From JAPOUP01 sp965203255 (GTDB lineage: Bacteria > Pseudomonadota > Alphaproteobacteria > Rhodobacterales > Rhodobacteraceae): 64,000 nucleotides of DNA. The position numbers and the translations under genes are program-made. The DNA lies in NCBI GenBank assembly GCA_965203255.1, contig OZ241882.1, positions 3,410,001-3,474,000 on the forward strand, read 5' to 3'. Positions 8,040-16,590 of the stretch are shown one piece after another (position 1 is the first letter of the stretch; each line of letters opens with the position of its first letter). The notes under the pieces were generated by a model. It did no database searches and had not been told where the DNA came from. It was given only the letters and a program-made list of their open reading frames with translations.

Positions 8040-9644
8040 AAAGCGTCAACGGCGGTTATGGCCGCCGCCGCGCTGGCCGCCGCGGGCTGCGGCGGCGGTG
8101 GCGCGCCGACGCCGCCCGGCGGGACGACGGCGACGCAGGATACGGCGAAGGTTGCTGCCGCGGTCAAGGCGATCACGGACACCGAGATCAAAGCGGCCGA
8201 GACCGCGGTTGGCAAGGTCATGGCCGGTTCCCCCGAGGCGACCGTGACGGCCGCCCGGACCGCGATCGCGGCGGCCAAGGCCAGGATCGATGCCGCCGAC
8301 ATCCCCGACGCCGACAAGGAGAAGCTCCGCAATGAGCTGGCCAAGCATGAGCGCACGTTTACCACCAGGAAGGACTCCCGCACGGCCGCCATGAAGGAGA
8401 TGGCCGCCCTCGCCGAGGCCGTGTATGTCGGCATCGTCCCCTATAGTGACGTTACCGACAGTGTGGACCGGCGGTACGCGGTATGGAGCGACCAGGGACT
8501 TGGCATCGACGCGAACGCCACCGTGAACGTCTCCGTCGGCGAGGCCGACGCCATGAACCTGAAGCTTGACAAGGCCGCCATGGTCGAGGCCCTCGGTGGC
8601 TGGAAGGGCGCGAGGTACAAGCTGGAAGACGAGGGCACCACCTACGAGGCGGTGGTCTACGACAACGCGTACCCCGAGCCGGGGAAGACGTTCAGGGCCG
8701 CGTGGACCTTGGCGGCTGACGGCTGGGTCGATGGCGTGAATAAAGGGACAGCGTTCGGCCAAGGCCAAGCGATTGACGGTCTCGATCCCGTCGCCGGAGT
8801 CAACATAGTCGGAAGGGTGGGAGAGACGTATCGGGTAACGGGCACTTTCGCCGGCGTGAGCGGCGAATACCTCTGCAGGCCCGGTGCCGTCGACAAGGTC
8901 TGCGCGGTGAGGCCAGGCGAAAACGGCCTCACCTTGGGCTCTTCAAACAGTGTCGGCGGTAGTTTCGCAAACACTAATACCGGTATGGTCTGGAGGTTCA
9001 AGCCCGACAACCAGGAGGACAGGGTGACGGCCAATGACGACGCCGCCTTCGTCACGTACGGCTACTGGTTCCGGAAGGGTGCCGACGGGAAGTGGGACGT
9101 GAGCGCGTTCCATAACGCCAACAGAGGACCTATCACTTCCATCTCCGGCCTGGAGGGCGACACCAACCTGATCGGAACGGCGACGTATGGGGGCGGGGCC
9201 GCGGGCGTGTACGCCCTCAGCGACGGGGCCGGCACGTTCACCGCGGACGCCGAGCTCGTCGCCGACTTCAGGCCCAACAGCGCCAGCGTCCCGGGCACCA
9301 ACAGCGTCACGGGCACCATCGACGGGTTCATGACCAGGGGGTTCACGGGCGGCGACGGCATGCCGCGGGACTGGTCCGTCGAGCTGCATAAGCTGGCCAT
9401 CGGCGACGGCGGGGGGATGGCACCCGACACCAGCTCGGGTGCGACCGGCCTCACGCGGTGGACGATGGACGGAACCGCCGCGCCGGCCGCCGGAAAGTGG
9501 GAGGGCGCCTTCTACGAAAGGGGCAGCGCCGGCCAGAGGCCGAAGGCGGCGACCGGATCGTTCTACGCCGAGCACGGCATGTCCGGCAGGATGGTCGGCG
9601 CGTTCGGCGTGACGGACCCCGACACCGACGAGCCACTCGAGTAG
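7968..9644 (+). CDS. Putative surface lipoprotein with TbpB-like C-terminal domain (copy A)
   Basis: A lipobox (AAAGC) follows a short hydrophobic run, then a Gly-rich linker and TPP. Next is one roughly 80-residue helical unit (KAITDTEIKAAETAVGKV to ADIPDADKEKLRNEL), then a beta-rich region of about 415 residues. The C-terminus has the pattern of transferrin-binding-protein-like barrels: YGGGAAGVYAL, GTFTADAELVADF, VTGTIDGFM, W.VEL, GKWEGAFYE, KAATGSFYAEH and GRMVGAFGV. The shared start in this family is ATG 8058. The frame here opens at ATG 7968, giving a longer leader with an IRK stretch before the hydrophobic run. The N-terminal unit matches copies E and F, while the C-terminal part is about 97-98% identical to copy B, so A is a chimera. 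Confidence 0.7.
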   Translation: MTSVGERTALSPYSGAYVGEGLIRKASTAVMAAAALAAAGCGGGGAPTPPGGTTATQDTAKVAAAVKAITDTEIKAAETAVGKVMAGSPEATVTAARTAIAAAKARIDAADIPDADKEKLRNELAKHERTFTTRKDSRTAAMKEMAALAEAVYVGIVPYSDVTDSVDRRYAVWSDQGLGIDANATVNVSVGEADAMNLKLDKAAMVEALGGWKGARYKLEDEGTTYEAVVYDNAYPEPGKTFRAAWTLAADGWVDGVNKGTAFGQGQAIDGLDPVAGVNIVGRVGETYRVTGTFAGVSGEYLCRPGAVDKVCAVRPGENGLTLGSSNSVGGSFANTNTGMVWRFKPDNQEDRVTANDDAAFVTYGYWFRKGADGKWDVSAFHNANRGPITSISGLEGDTNLIGTATYGGGAAGVYALSDGAGTFTADAELVADFRPNSASVPGTNSVTGTIDGFMTRGFTGGDGMPRDWSVELHKLAIGDGGGMAPDTSSGATGLTRWTMDGTAAPAAGKWEGAFYERGSAGQRPKAATGSFYAEHGMSGRMVGAFGVTDPDTDEPLE

Positions 9645-9725
9645 CGGGGTCCGGGCGGAGCCCCCGACCTCCCCGACCCCCGGCGGCCGCTCCGCCGGGG
9701 GTCTTTCGATTCCGGGAGGCCGCGC
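8395..9725 (+). repeat. Inverted repeat arm shared by lipoproteins A and B (left arm)
   Basis: This stretch pairs base for base, with coordinates summing to 22112 and no net indels, with 13717-12387 on the other strand. It covers the C-terminal domains of A and B, their stops, the terminator hairpin and about 20 more bases. The two arms enclose the IS1380 element in a 9.7-12.4 kb loop. Translated arms differ at about ten residues in 416. Confidence 0.85.
9675..9706 (+). terminator. Intrinsic terminator after lipoprotein A
   Basis: A GACCCCCGGCGG stem pairs with CCGCCGGGGGTC across a 5-base loop and is followed by TTTC. It lies 30 bp after the TAG stop. The same hairpin design follows every lipoprotein copy in the window. 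Confidence 0.75.
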
Positions 9726-10581
9726 ATGCCCCGCGATGCCCGACGACGGGCGACGGTGTCGCGAATCCTTCCCGGAGCCTGGGCGCGCGCGGCGCTGGCG
9801 GCGGCGGGTCCCGCGACCGTCCGGGCCGGGCGACGGCGTCCGGACAGCCCTTCCGTTCCGGGGGCGGCTTTCCGTTCCGGCCGCAGGTCGTCGGCGCTGC
9901 GTGGTTCCCCGCCCCCCGAAGCCCTTTCGCCGGGCGGATACGGGAACCTTCCATGGGCCACCGGCCCCTTCCCGGCGGCCTTCTCCCGCCCTCCCCAGGA
10001 TGGCGGCGCGGCCGCCATCCTGACCGTCGCGAAGTGGCGAGGCGCCTCCGCCCGCCGGAATCCCCTCCCGGTCCGCCGTCGACAGTCGCCCCCGGCGGCC
10101 AATGGCATTCGGATGAGTTCTCCCGGCGTTCGGACAGGAAAGCCCCCGCGCTTCGGGCATCCGCCGGAAGGAGCGCGGCGATCCGGTGGGTGACGCCGCC
10201 CGAGACCGGCGGGCTGCCGGAGGACGGTCACCAGGTCGTTGGCGACCGCGTCCACTGCCGCCTCGCCACGGCACGACGGTCAGGATGGCGGCTGCGCCGG
10301 CAGCCTGGGGACGCCAGGGGCTGGCGGAGGGAGAAGGCCGCCGGGGACGTTCCCTGAGGGCCCCGACGTGCCGCCGGACACGGACCCTGGCGGGAACGCG
10401 CCGCCTCCTGTGAAGCCCGGCCAGCGCAGCTGGCCCTTCGCCTGTAATGTTGAGCGAATCAGCCTCCTGCCCGTCATCACCACACCGACCGTGCTGCAGA
10501 GGCGGGCGTTGCAGCCGAGAAGCCGCTGAAGACCGACGGTCTGGACGCGAAAACCATTTGCCGAAGACCCCGAAGTTCCGC
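9707..10581. other. Non-coding 3' flank of lipoprotein A
   Basis: About 880 bp with no supported gene. The first 250 bp resemble the region after lipoprotein C (about 18240-18440), including the shared GCGAATCCTTCCCGGAGCC stretch. The lipoprotein cassettes therefore carried a conserved 3' flank with them. CCGC at 10578-10581 is the left IS1380 target duplication. Confidence 0.55.
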
Positions 10582-12366
10582 TTAACCCGGATATCTCACC
10601 AGATTTTGTTGCATGGGGCTGGAATCCGTGACATATGTAGGGATTGCAGAACCTTACACGGGACGGAGGACCGACCCCATGCAGACACAGTGTAACGCCG
10701 ACCGCATCGATTCCAGCCACCATGGCCGACGTGAGGTGACGGGCGCCTTCGACGGCGGACGGCTGTCATCGGACGGCGGCGCTCTCCTTCCCGTGGAGGC
10801 GGACCTGCTGACCGGGCTGACGCGCAGACTGGCGGATTGCTTCACGGACCACCGTGACCCGGACCGCACCGGGCACGGCCTCCGGTGCCTCGTCGCCCAG
10901 CGGGTGATGGGGATCGCGCTGGGCTACGGGGACATCAACGACCATGACATCCCGCCCGGCGACAGCGTGCTGGCGCTGGCGGTGGGCCGGGGCGACGTCA
11001 CCGGCGACGGCCGGCGGCGGGAGAGCGGCCGGGGCGCCCCGCTGGCCGGTTCCAGCACGCCCGACCGCCTGGAGCCGGGCGAGCCGGACAGGGTCGCGGA
11101 TGACCGGTACAGGCGAATCGCCGCCGACCCGGAGGCGACCGGCAGGCTGATGCCGGGCATGTTCCTGGAGGCCCACGGGGCGCCACCCGAGAGGATCGTC
11201 CCCGGCCTCGACGCCACCGACGACCCTCTGCACGGGCGTCAGGAGTGCCGCTTCCTGCACGGATACTACGGACACTACCGCTACCTTCCCCTTTACGTCA
11301 CCTGCGGCGGGCATGTCCTGTGCGCCCGGCTTCGGCCCTCGGACATCGACGCCTCCCACGGGGCGCTGGAGGAGCTGGCCAGGATCGTGGCCGTCATCCG
11401 CGGCGCGTGGCCGTCCGTCCGGATCACGGTCCGGGGGGATTCCGGCTTCCGCCGCGACGGGATCATGGCCTGGTGCGGGGCCAGCGGCGTGGATTTCGTG
11501 TTCGGCCTGGCCCGCAACCCACGGCTGGAGCGCAGGACCGGACGCCGGATGCGGCGCCCGCGGAGCCGGTGCGTGGCCACCGGGGAGCCCTCGCGCCGGT
11601 TCACCGGCTTCGGCTACCGGACGCTGTCGACCTGGAGCCGGAGCCGGCGGGTGGTGGCCAGGGCCGAGGCGCTGCCCGGCCCGAGGGGCGACAGCCCGCG
11701 CTTCACCGTCACCAGCCTGCCGGGTTCGGAGTCCGGCAACCGCGCGCTTCACGGGGACCTCCACTGCGCCCGCGGCGACATGGAGAACCGGACCAGGGAG
11801 CGGCGGCTGGAGCTGTTCGCCGACCGGACCTCGACGGCGACCATGCGGGCCAACCAGCTGCGGGTGTACCTTTCGGCCTTCGCCGGGATGCCGGGCCGGA
11901 CCGTCCGGGCGGTCGGCCTCGCCGGGACGGACCTTGCCAGGGCGCAGCCCGGCACCATCCGGGCGCGGCTCCTGAAGGTCGCCTGCCAGCTGCGGGTGAG
12001 TGTCCGCCGGATCCGCCTGTCGCTGTCCTCGGTGCATCCATACCGGGGACTGTTCCGCCGGGCGGTTCAGGCGCTGCGGCTGGCCGCCGCTGCGCGGGCC
12101 TCGCCGTAGCCGCCACGCCGACCGCCTGAACCGCCGGAACCACGCGCCGGGGAGGCCGGCCACGGAAGAGCCGCGCCCGCGGCTCCCGAAGGCGCGCGTG
12201 GCGGTACCGCTGTTCGCCCTATGTTCCCGCTTCCGCAGCCACCGACGGCCTGAGGACGCCGCCGCCGGGGCACCGCCGGCCGCAGCCGCCGCCGGACGGG
12301 GCCGGATGACGGGCCGGATCGGTGCCGGATGCCCGGACTCCCGGTCTGGTGAGATATCCGGGTTAA
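10582..12366 (+). mobile_element. IS1380-family insertion sequence, complete
   Basis: Perfect 22-bp terminal inverted repeats, TTAACCCGGATATCTCACCA at the left (10582-10603) and its complement at 12345-12366, are flanked by a 4-bp duplication CCGC (10578-10581 and 12367-12370). End sequence, duplication size and the single transposase gene agree with IS1380. The 1785-bp element sits between the inverted lipoprotein genes A and B. Confidence 0.93.
10679..12109 (+). CDS. IS1380-family DDE transposase
   Basis: About 476 residues. The N-terminus has the family hallmarks GAFDGGRLSSDGGALLPVEA and CFTDHRDPDRTGHGL. VAQRVMGIALGYGDINDHD follows. Candidate catalytic acidic residues are D178 in GLDATDDPLHG and D254 in TVRGDSGF. 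A methylated-DNA-independent cut-and-paste mechanism is assumed for the family. The start ATG 10679 follows GGACGGAGG. The frame is open throughout, so the element may be active. Confidence 0.92.
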   Translation: MQTQCNADRIDSSHHGRREVTGAFDGGRLSSDGGALLPVEADLLTGLTRRLADCFTDHRDPDRTGHGLRCLVAQRVMGIALGYGDINDHDIPPGDSVLALAVGRGDVTGDGRRRESGRGAPLAGSSTPDRLEPGEPDRVADDRYRRIAADPEATGRLMPGMFLEAHGAPPERIVPGLDATDDPLHGRQECRFLHGYYGHYRYLPLYVTCGGHVLCARLRPSDIDASHGALEELARIVAVIRGAWPSVRITVRGDSGFRRDGIMAWCGASGVDFVFGLARNPRLERRTGRRMRRPRSRCVATGEPSRRFTGFGYRTLSTWSRSRRVVARAEALPGPRGDSPRFTVTSLPGSESGNRALHGDLHCARGDMENRTRERRLELFADRTSTATMRANQLRVYLSAFAGMPGRTVRAVGLAGTDLARAQPGTIRARLLKVACQLRVSVRRIRLSLSSVHPYRGLFRRAVQALRLAAAARASP

Positions 12367-12386
12367 CCGCTTGCGGCTCCTCGCCA

Positions 12387-13717
12387 GCGCGGCCTCCCGG
12401 AATCGAAAGACCCCCGGCGGAGCGGCCGCCGGGGGTCGGGGAGGTCGGGGGCTCCGCCCGGACCCCGCTACTCGAGTGGCTCGTCGGTGTCGGGGTCCGT
12501 CACGCCGAACGCGCCGACCATCCTGCCGGACATGCCGTGCTCGGCGTAGAACGATCCGGTCGCCGCCTTCGGCCTCTGGCCGGCGCTGCCCCTTTCGTAG
12601 AAGGCGCCCTCCCACTTTCCGGCGGCCGGCGCGGCGGTTCCGTCCATCGTCCACCGCGTGAGGCCGGTCGAACCCGAGCTGGTGTCGGGTGCCATCCTCC
12701 CGCCGTCGCCGATGGCCAGCTTATGCAGCTCGACGGACCAGTCCCGCGGCATGCCGTCGCCGCCCGTGAACCCCCTGGTCATGAACCCGTCGATGGTGCC
12801 CGTGACGCTGTTGGTGCCCGGGACGCTGGCGCTGTTGGGCCTGAAGTCGGCGACGAGCTCGGCGTCCGCGGTGAACGTGCCGGCCCCGTCGCTGAGGGCG
12901 TACACGCCCGCGGCCCCGCCCCCATACGTCGCCGTTCCGATCAGGTTGGTGTCGCCCTCCAGGCCGGAGATGGCAGTGACAGGTCCTCTGTTGGCGTTAT
13001 GGAACGCGCTCACGTCCCACTTCCCGTCGGCACCCTTCCGGAACCAGTAGCCGTACGTGACGAAGGAGAGGTCGTCATTGGCCGTCACCCTGTCCTCCTG
13101 GTTGTCGGGCTTGAACCTCCAGGCCATACCGGTATTAGTGTTTGCGAAACCACCGCCGACACTGTCTGAAGAGCCCAAGGTGAGGCCGTTTTCGCCTGGC
13201 CTCACCGCGCAGACCTTGTCGACGGCACCGGGCCTGCAGAGGTATTCGCCGCTCACGCCGGCGAAAGTGCCCGTTACCCGATACGTCTCTCCCACCCTTC
13301 CGACTATGTTGACTCCGGCGACGGGATCGAGACCGTCAATCGCTTGGCCTTGGCCGAACGCTGTCCCTTTATTCACGTCATCGACCCAGCCGTCAGCCGC
13401 CAAGGTCCACGCGGCCCTGAACGTCTTCCCCGGCTCGGGGTACGCGTTGTCGTAGACCACCGCCTCGTAGGTGGTGCCCTCGTCTTCCAGCTTGTACCTC
13501 GCGCCCTTCCAGCCACCGAGGGCCTCGACCATGGCGGCCTTGTCAAGCTTCAGGTTCATGGCGTCGGCCTCGCCGACGGAGACGTTCACGGTGGCGTTCG
13601 CGTCGATGCCAAGTCCCTGGTCGCTCCATACCGCGTACCGCCGGTCCACACTGTCGGTAACGTCACTATAGGGGACGATGCCGACATACACGGCCTCGGC
13701 GAGGGCGGCCATCTCCT
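12387..13717 (-). repeat. Inverted repeat arm shared by lipoproteins A and B (right arm)
   Basis: Partner of 8395-9725. Homology stops inside the coding region, at the boundary between the helical repeats and the C-terminal domain (EMAALAEAVYVG). This suggests recombination at the domain boundary. Confidence 0.85.
12409..12437 (-). terminator. Intrinsic terminator after lipoprotein B
   Basis: The same GACCCCCGGCGG hairpin as after copy A, read on the minus strand 30 bp beyond the B stop and followed by TTTC. Confidence 0.7.
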
Positions 13718-14702
13718 TCCTCCTCTCGTCCTCCATCTCCTTCTGGTGCGCCAGGCGGGAGGCCTTCGCCCGGTCGAGCGAGCCCTCGTGCTTGGCAAGG
13801 GCCGTGAGAAGCATCTGCCTGCTTCCGTCTGGAATGTCCGCGCCGTCGATCCTGGCCCTGGCCGCGTCGATCGCGGTCTGGGCGGCGGTCACGTCGCCGT
13901 CACCGGACGTGTCCGTGACCACGCCGACCGCCGTCATGGCCGCCGCGATCTCGGTGTCCGTGATGTCCTCGACGATGCCGGCGACGCGCTTGTTCTCCCG
14001 CCGCAGATCCTCCGCATCAAGAAGGGTCTTCGCCGAAGCGATCCGCGCCGGCGCCTGGTCCGCCTCGCTGCCATACCTGGCCTTCTGCGCTTCGGTCAGG
14101 TGCCCGCCCGCCGCGACCGCCGCGTTCAGGGCGGCCAGGGCCTCCTCGGCCGCGGTGACCTGTGCGGCCGTCGGGGCTGAGCCCGCATCCGACAGCGCCC
14201 TGAGGGTCGTTGCGAGCGTCATGGAGGCGCCCATGACCGCGTTCAGCTGCTCCTGCCGGTCCACGGCTTTCTGGGCACTGGCCAGTCGCGTCCGGTACGT
14301 CGCCCTGTCGGCATCGCTCACGTCGCCCGCATCGTCCAGCGCCGCCTTGAGGGCCGCGATGGCCGCCTTGGCCGCGGCGATCCTCTCCGCGTCCGACAGG
14401 TCGGACGTGTCGATCCCTCCGGCGGCTTCCATCAGCGCCTTCCTCTGGGCCGTCGCGCGGGCCATCGTCGCCAGCGCCGTCCTGCGCGCGGCGGCGGCCG
14501 TCTCCAGCCTCCTGAGATCCGCGCCGGAAACCTTGGCCACCGCACCGGCGACGGCACTGTCGACCTCGGCGGCCGTCGTGGCCGCCGCGATGGCCGCGGC
14601 CGCCGTGTCGTAGGCCGACATCGCGGCCCCGCCGGGCGGCGGCGTCGGTGCGCCGCCGCCTCCGCCGCCGCAGCCCGCGACGGCCAGGGTTCCGGCGACC
14701 AT
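12468..14702 (-). CDS. Putative surface lipoprotein with TbpB-like C-terminal domain (copy B, long helical region)
   Basis: Starting at the family ATG (14702) the protein is about 744 residues: MVAGTLAVAGC, a six-Gly run, then some 300 residues of Ala-rich helical repeats. Examples are the ADIPD-type units and the KARYGSEADQAPARI and RVAGIVEDITDTEI segments. A C-terminal domain nearly identical to that of copy A follows. The frame stays open upstream to 14900, antisense to the start of the divergent AAA/PD-(D/E)XK gene, so a longer leader is possible. With the family ATG the signal peptide would be only 10 residues. It probably sits on the outer membrane surface; that is inference from the lipobox and the TbpB-like domain. 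Confidence 0.68.
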   Translation of the reverse strand: MVAGTLAVAGCGGGGGGAPTPPPGGAAMSAYDTAAAAIAAATTAAEVDSAVAGAVAKVSGADLRRLETAAAARRTALATMARATAQRKALMEAAGGIDTSDLSDAERIAAAKAAIAALKAALDDAGDVSDADRATYRTRLASAQKAVDRQEQLNAVMGASMTLATTLRALSDAGSAPTAAQVTAAEEALAALNAAVAAGGHLTEAQKARYGSEADQAPARIASAKTLLDAEDLRRENKRVAGIVEDITDTEIAAAMTAVGVVTDTSGDGDVTAAQTAIDAARARIDGADIPDGSRQMLLTALAKHEGSLDRAKASRLAHQKEMEDERRKEMAALAEAVYVGIVPYSDVTDSVDRRYAVWSDQGLGIDANATVNVSVGEADAMNLKLDKAAMVEALGGWKGARYKLEDEGTTYEAVVYDNAYPEPGKTFRAAWTLAADGWVDDVNKGTAFGQGQAIDGLDPVAGVNIVGRVGETYRVTGTFAGVSGEYLCRPGAVDKVCAVRPGENGLTLGSSDSVGGGFANTNTGMAWRFKPDNQEDRVTANDDLSFVTYGYWFRKGADGKWDVSAFHNANRGPVTAISGLEGDTNLIGTATYGGGAAGVYALSDGAGTFTADAELVADFRPNSASVPGTNSVTGTIDGFMTRGFTGGDGMPRDWSVELHKLAIGDGGRMAPDTSSGSTGLTRWTMDGTAAPAAGKWEGAFYERGSAGQRPKAATGSFYAEHGMSGRMVGAFGVTDPDTDEPLE

Positions 14703-14871
14703 AACCGCCGTTGAAACGCCGGAACCCGGGCTCCCCGGGCGGCCCGCGGATCCCTCCCCGCCAGGGGAACGGGGCGGTCCGCGCCGGAAAGGGGTGGCGC
14801 GGGCCGCGGTTCCCCGGTAAGGTCGCGTGAGCCCCTCAGGGGCCTTCCGCAGGCCACGGACGGAGAGACCG

Positions 14872-16431
14872 ATGACCCGCCGCCGCCTTCCGATCGGCAT
14901 CCAGGACTTCCGGACGGTCCGGGAGGAGGACTGCTACTACGTCGACAAGACCCCCCTCGTACGGAGGCTGGTCGACGGGGGGCGCCACTATTTCCTCTCC
15001 CGTCCCCGCCGGTTCGGCAAGAGCCTGCTGCTGGACACGCTGAGGTCGCTGTTCGAGTGCCGCGAGGAGCTGTTCCGGGGCCTCGGCATCCACGGCCACT
15101 GGGACTGGTCCGCCCCCCATCCGGTGGTCCGGCTGAGCTTCGGCGGGAAGTACAATGACCCGGGCGACCTCGAGCGCAGCATCCTCACGCAGCTCGACGT
15201 GATCGAGCGCAACGCGGGCCTCTCCGGCGCTTCCCGCCGCGCCGGGCCCGAACGGCTGCTGGATCTCCTCGACCGCCTGCACCACGCCTCCGGGCGGCAG
15301 GTGGCGGTCCTGGTGGACGAGTACGACAAGCCGATCCTCGACGCGCTGCACGACCCGGTGCTGGCGAGGGCCAACCGCGACTACCTGCGCGGGTTCTACG
15401 GCATCGTCAAGGACTGCGCGGAGCACGTCCGCTTCACCTTCGTCACCGGCGTCAGCATGTTCTCGAAGGTCAGCCTGTTCTCGGGCCTGAACAACCTGAG
15501 GGACATCAGCCTCGACCCGCGCTACGCCACGATCTGCGGCTACACGGAGGGCGACCTCGACCGGGTGTTCGGGCCGGAGCTCGGCGGGCTGGACCGGGAC
15601 AGGATCCGGGCCTGGTACAACGGCTACCACTGGCTCGGCGGGGAGAGGGTCTACAACCCCTACGACGTGCTGCTGCTGCTCGACGGCAGGGAGTTCCGTC
15701 CCTGGTGGTTCGAGACCGGCTCCCCGGCCTTCCTGTTCCGGACGCTCGTGGAGCGGTCCGTCGGCCCGATGGAGCTGGAGAACCGGATGGCGGACAGGTC
15801 CCTGGTCTCGAAGTTCGACGTGGACGACATCGGGGTCGAGGCGCTGCTGTTCCAGACCGGCTACCTGACCATCGCGGAGGAGCTGGACGACGGCTTCGAC
15901 ACGCTCTACCGTCTGGACTACCCGAACCTCGAGGTGCGGACGAGCCTGAACCGGGGCCTGCTGCGGCATCTCGGCAAGGGCAGGGTGCCTCTGGAGGACG
16001 GCCGGGAGCTCCGCGCGCTTCTCGGGGCGAACGACTTCGCGGGGTTCGCCGACCTGCTCCGGTCGTTCCTGTCGGCGATCCCCTACCAGTGGCACGCGAC
16101 CGGCGACCTGGCCCGCTACGAGGCGTGGTACGCCAGCCTGCTGCACATGTGCCTCCGCGCCGTCGGCGTGGACGTCCGGGTCGAGGAGGCGTCCAGCCAC
16201 GGACGCGCGGACATGGTGGTGCTGACGGGCGGGCAGGTGTTCGTGCTGGAGTTCAAGATGGCGGAGGGTGACGGGGACGCGGAGGCCGCGCTGGAGGCGG
16301 CGCTCGCCCAGATGCGGGAACGCGGCTACGCGGACAGGTGGCGCGGGCGCGGGGAGCCGGTCCACCTGCTCGGCGTGGCCTGCGGGCGCGGGGCGAGGAA
16401 CCTCCTGGCGGTCAGGGCCGAGCCGGCCTGA
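14872..16431 (+). CDS. AAA-ATPase-like / PD-(D/E)XK nuclease-superfamily protein (DUF1703 type), copy 1
   Basis: 519 residues. The N-terminus has the family opening LPIGIQDFRTVREEDCYYVD, a Walker A-like loop RPRRFGKSLLLDTL (about 44-57) and a Walker B-like VAVLVDEYDKP (D149 E150). The C-terminal PD-(D/E)XK domain has D447 in GRADMVVL and E460-x-K462 in VLEFKM. This matches the PF09820 plus PF08011 architecture; its biological role is unknown, though it is often amplified in genomes. The start is ATG 14872 after GGAGAGACCG, conserved in all four copies. It is divergent from lipoprotein B and precedes lipoprotein C by about 100 bp. The four copies differ at few positions, so they are recent duplicates or are being homogenised. 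Confidence 0.85.
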   Translation: MTRRRLPIGIQDFRTVREEDCYYVDKTPLVRRLVDGGRHYFLSRPRRFGKSLLLDTLRSLFECREELFRGLGIHGHWDWSAPHPVVRLSFGGKYNDPGDLERSILTQLDVIERNAGLSGASRRAGPERLLDLLDRLHHASGRQVAVLVDEYDKPILDALHDPVLARANRDYLRGFYGIVKDCAEHVRFTFVTGVSMFSKVSLFSGLNNLRDISLDPRYATICGYTEGDLDRVFGPELGGLDRDRIRAWYNGYHWLGGERVYNPYDVLLLLDGREFRPWWFETGSPAFLFRTLVERSVGPMELENRMADRSLVSKFDVDDIGVEALLFQTGYLTIAEELDDGFDTLYRLDYPNLEVRTSLNRGLLRHLGKGRVPLEDGRELRALLGANDFAGFADLLRSFLSAIPYQWHATGDLARYEAWYASLLHMCLRAVGVDVRVEEASSHGRADMVVLTGGQVFVLEFKMAEGDGDAEAALEAALAQMRERGYADRWRGRGEPVHLLGVACGRGARNLLAVRAEPA

Positions 16432-16502
16432 CCGGACGGCGGCGCGAGGCGGCACCGGGGTGTCCCCGGCGCTTCCGGCGGAGCCCTGACACGGCCGATG
16501 GG

Positions 16503-16590
16503 GCGTCACCATATGTCTTCAAATCACGGTCGCCGTGGCAGTAGGAACAGCCTTCGTCCGGCGATACCCATATCGTAACGGCGTTTCAAC
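16503..16590 (-). pseudogene. pufC: pufC fragment (haem-binding segment), duplicated from 51.3-51.4 kb
   Basis: The minus strand reads VTIWVSPDEGCSYCHGDRDL then KTYGDA, with a CxxCH haem site typical of the reaction-centre tetrahaem cytochrome. The same sequence is at 51334-51410, where it continues into further pufC sequence. Here it is only the upstream leader of lipoprotein C, read in the opposite direction. Confidence 0.7.

Noticed and set aside
14836..16512. 558-codon minus-strand ORF opposite AAA/PD-(D/E)XK copy 1, and equivalents opposite copies 2-4
   Set aside because: It recurs only because the sense gene is duplicated; composition (Val/Pro/Arg/Gln-rich) and lack of ribosome site mark it as an antisense shadow of high-GC coding DNA.
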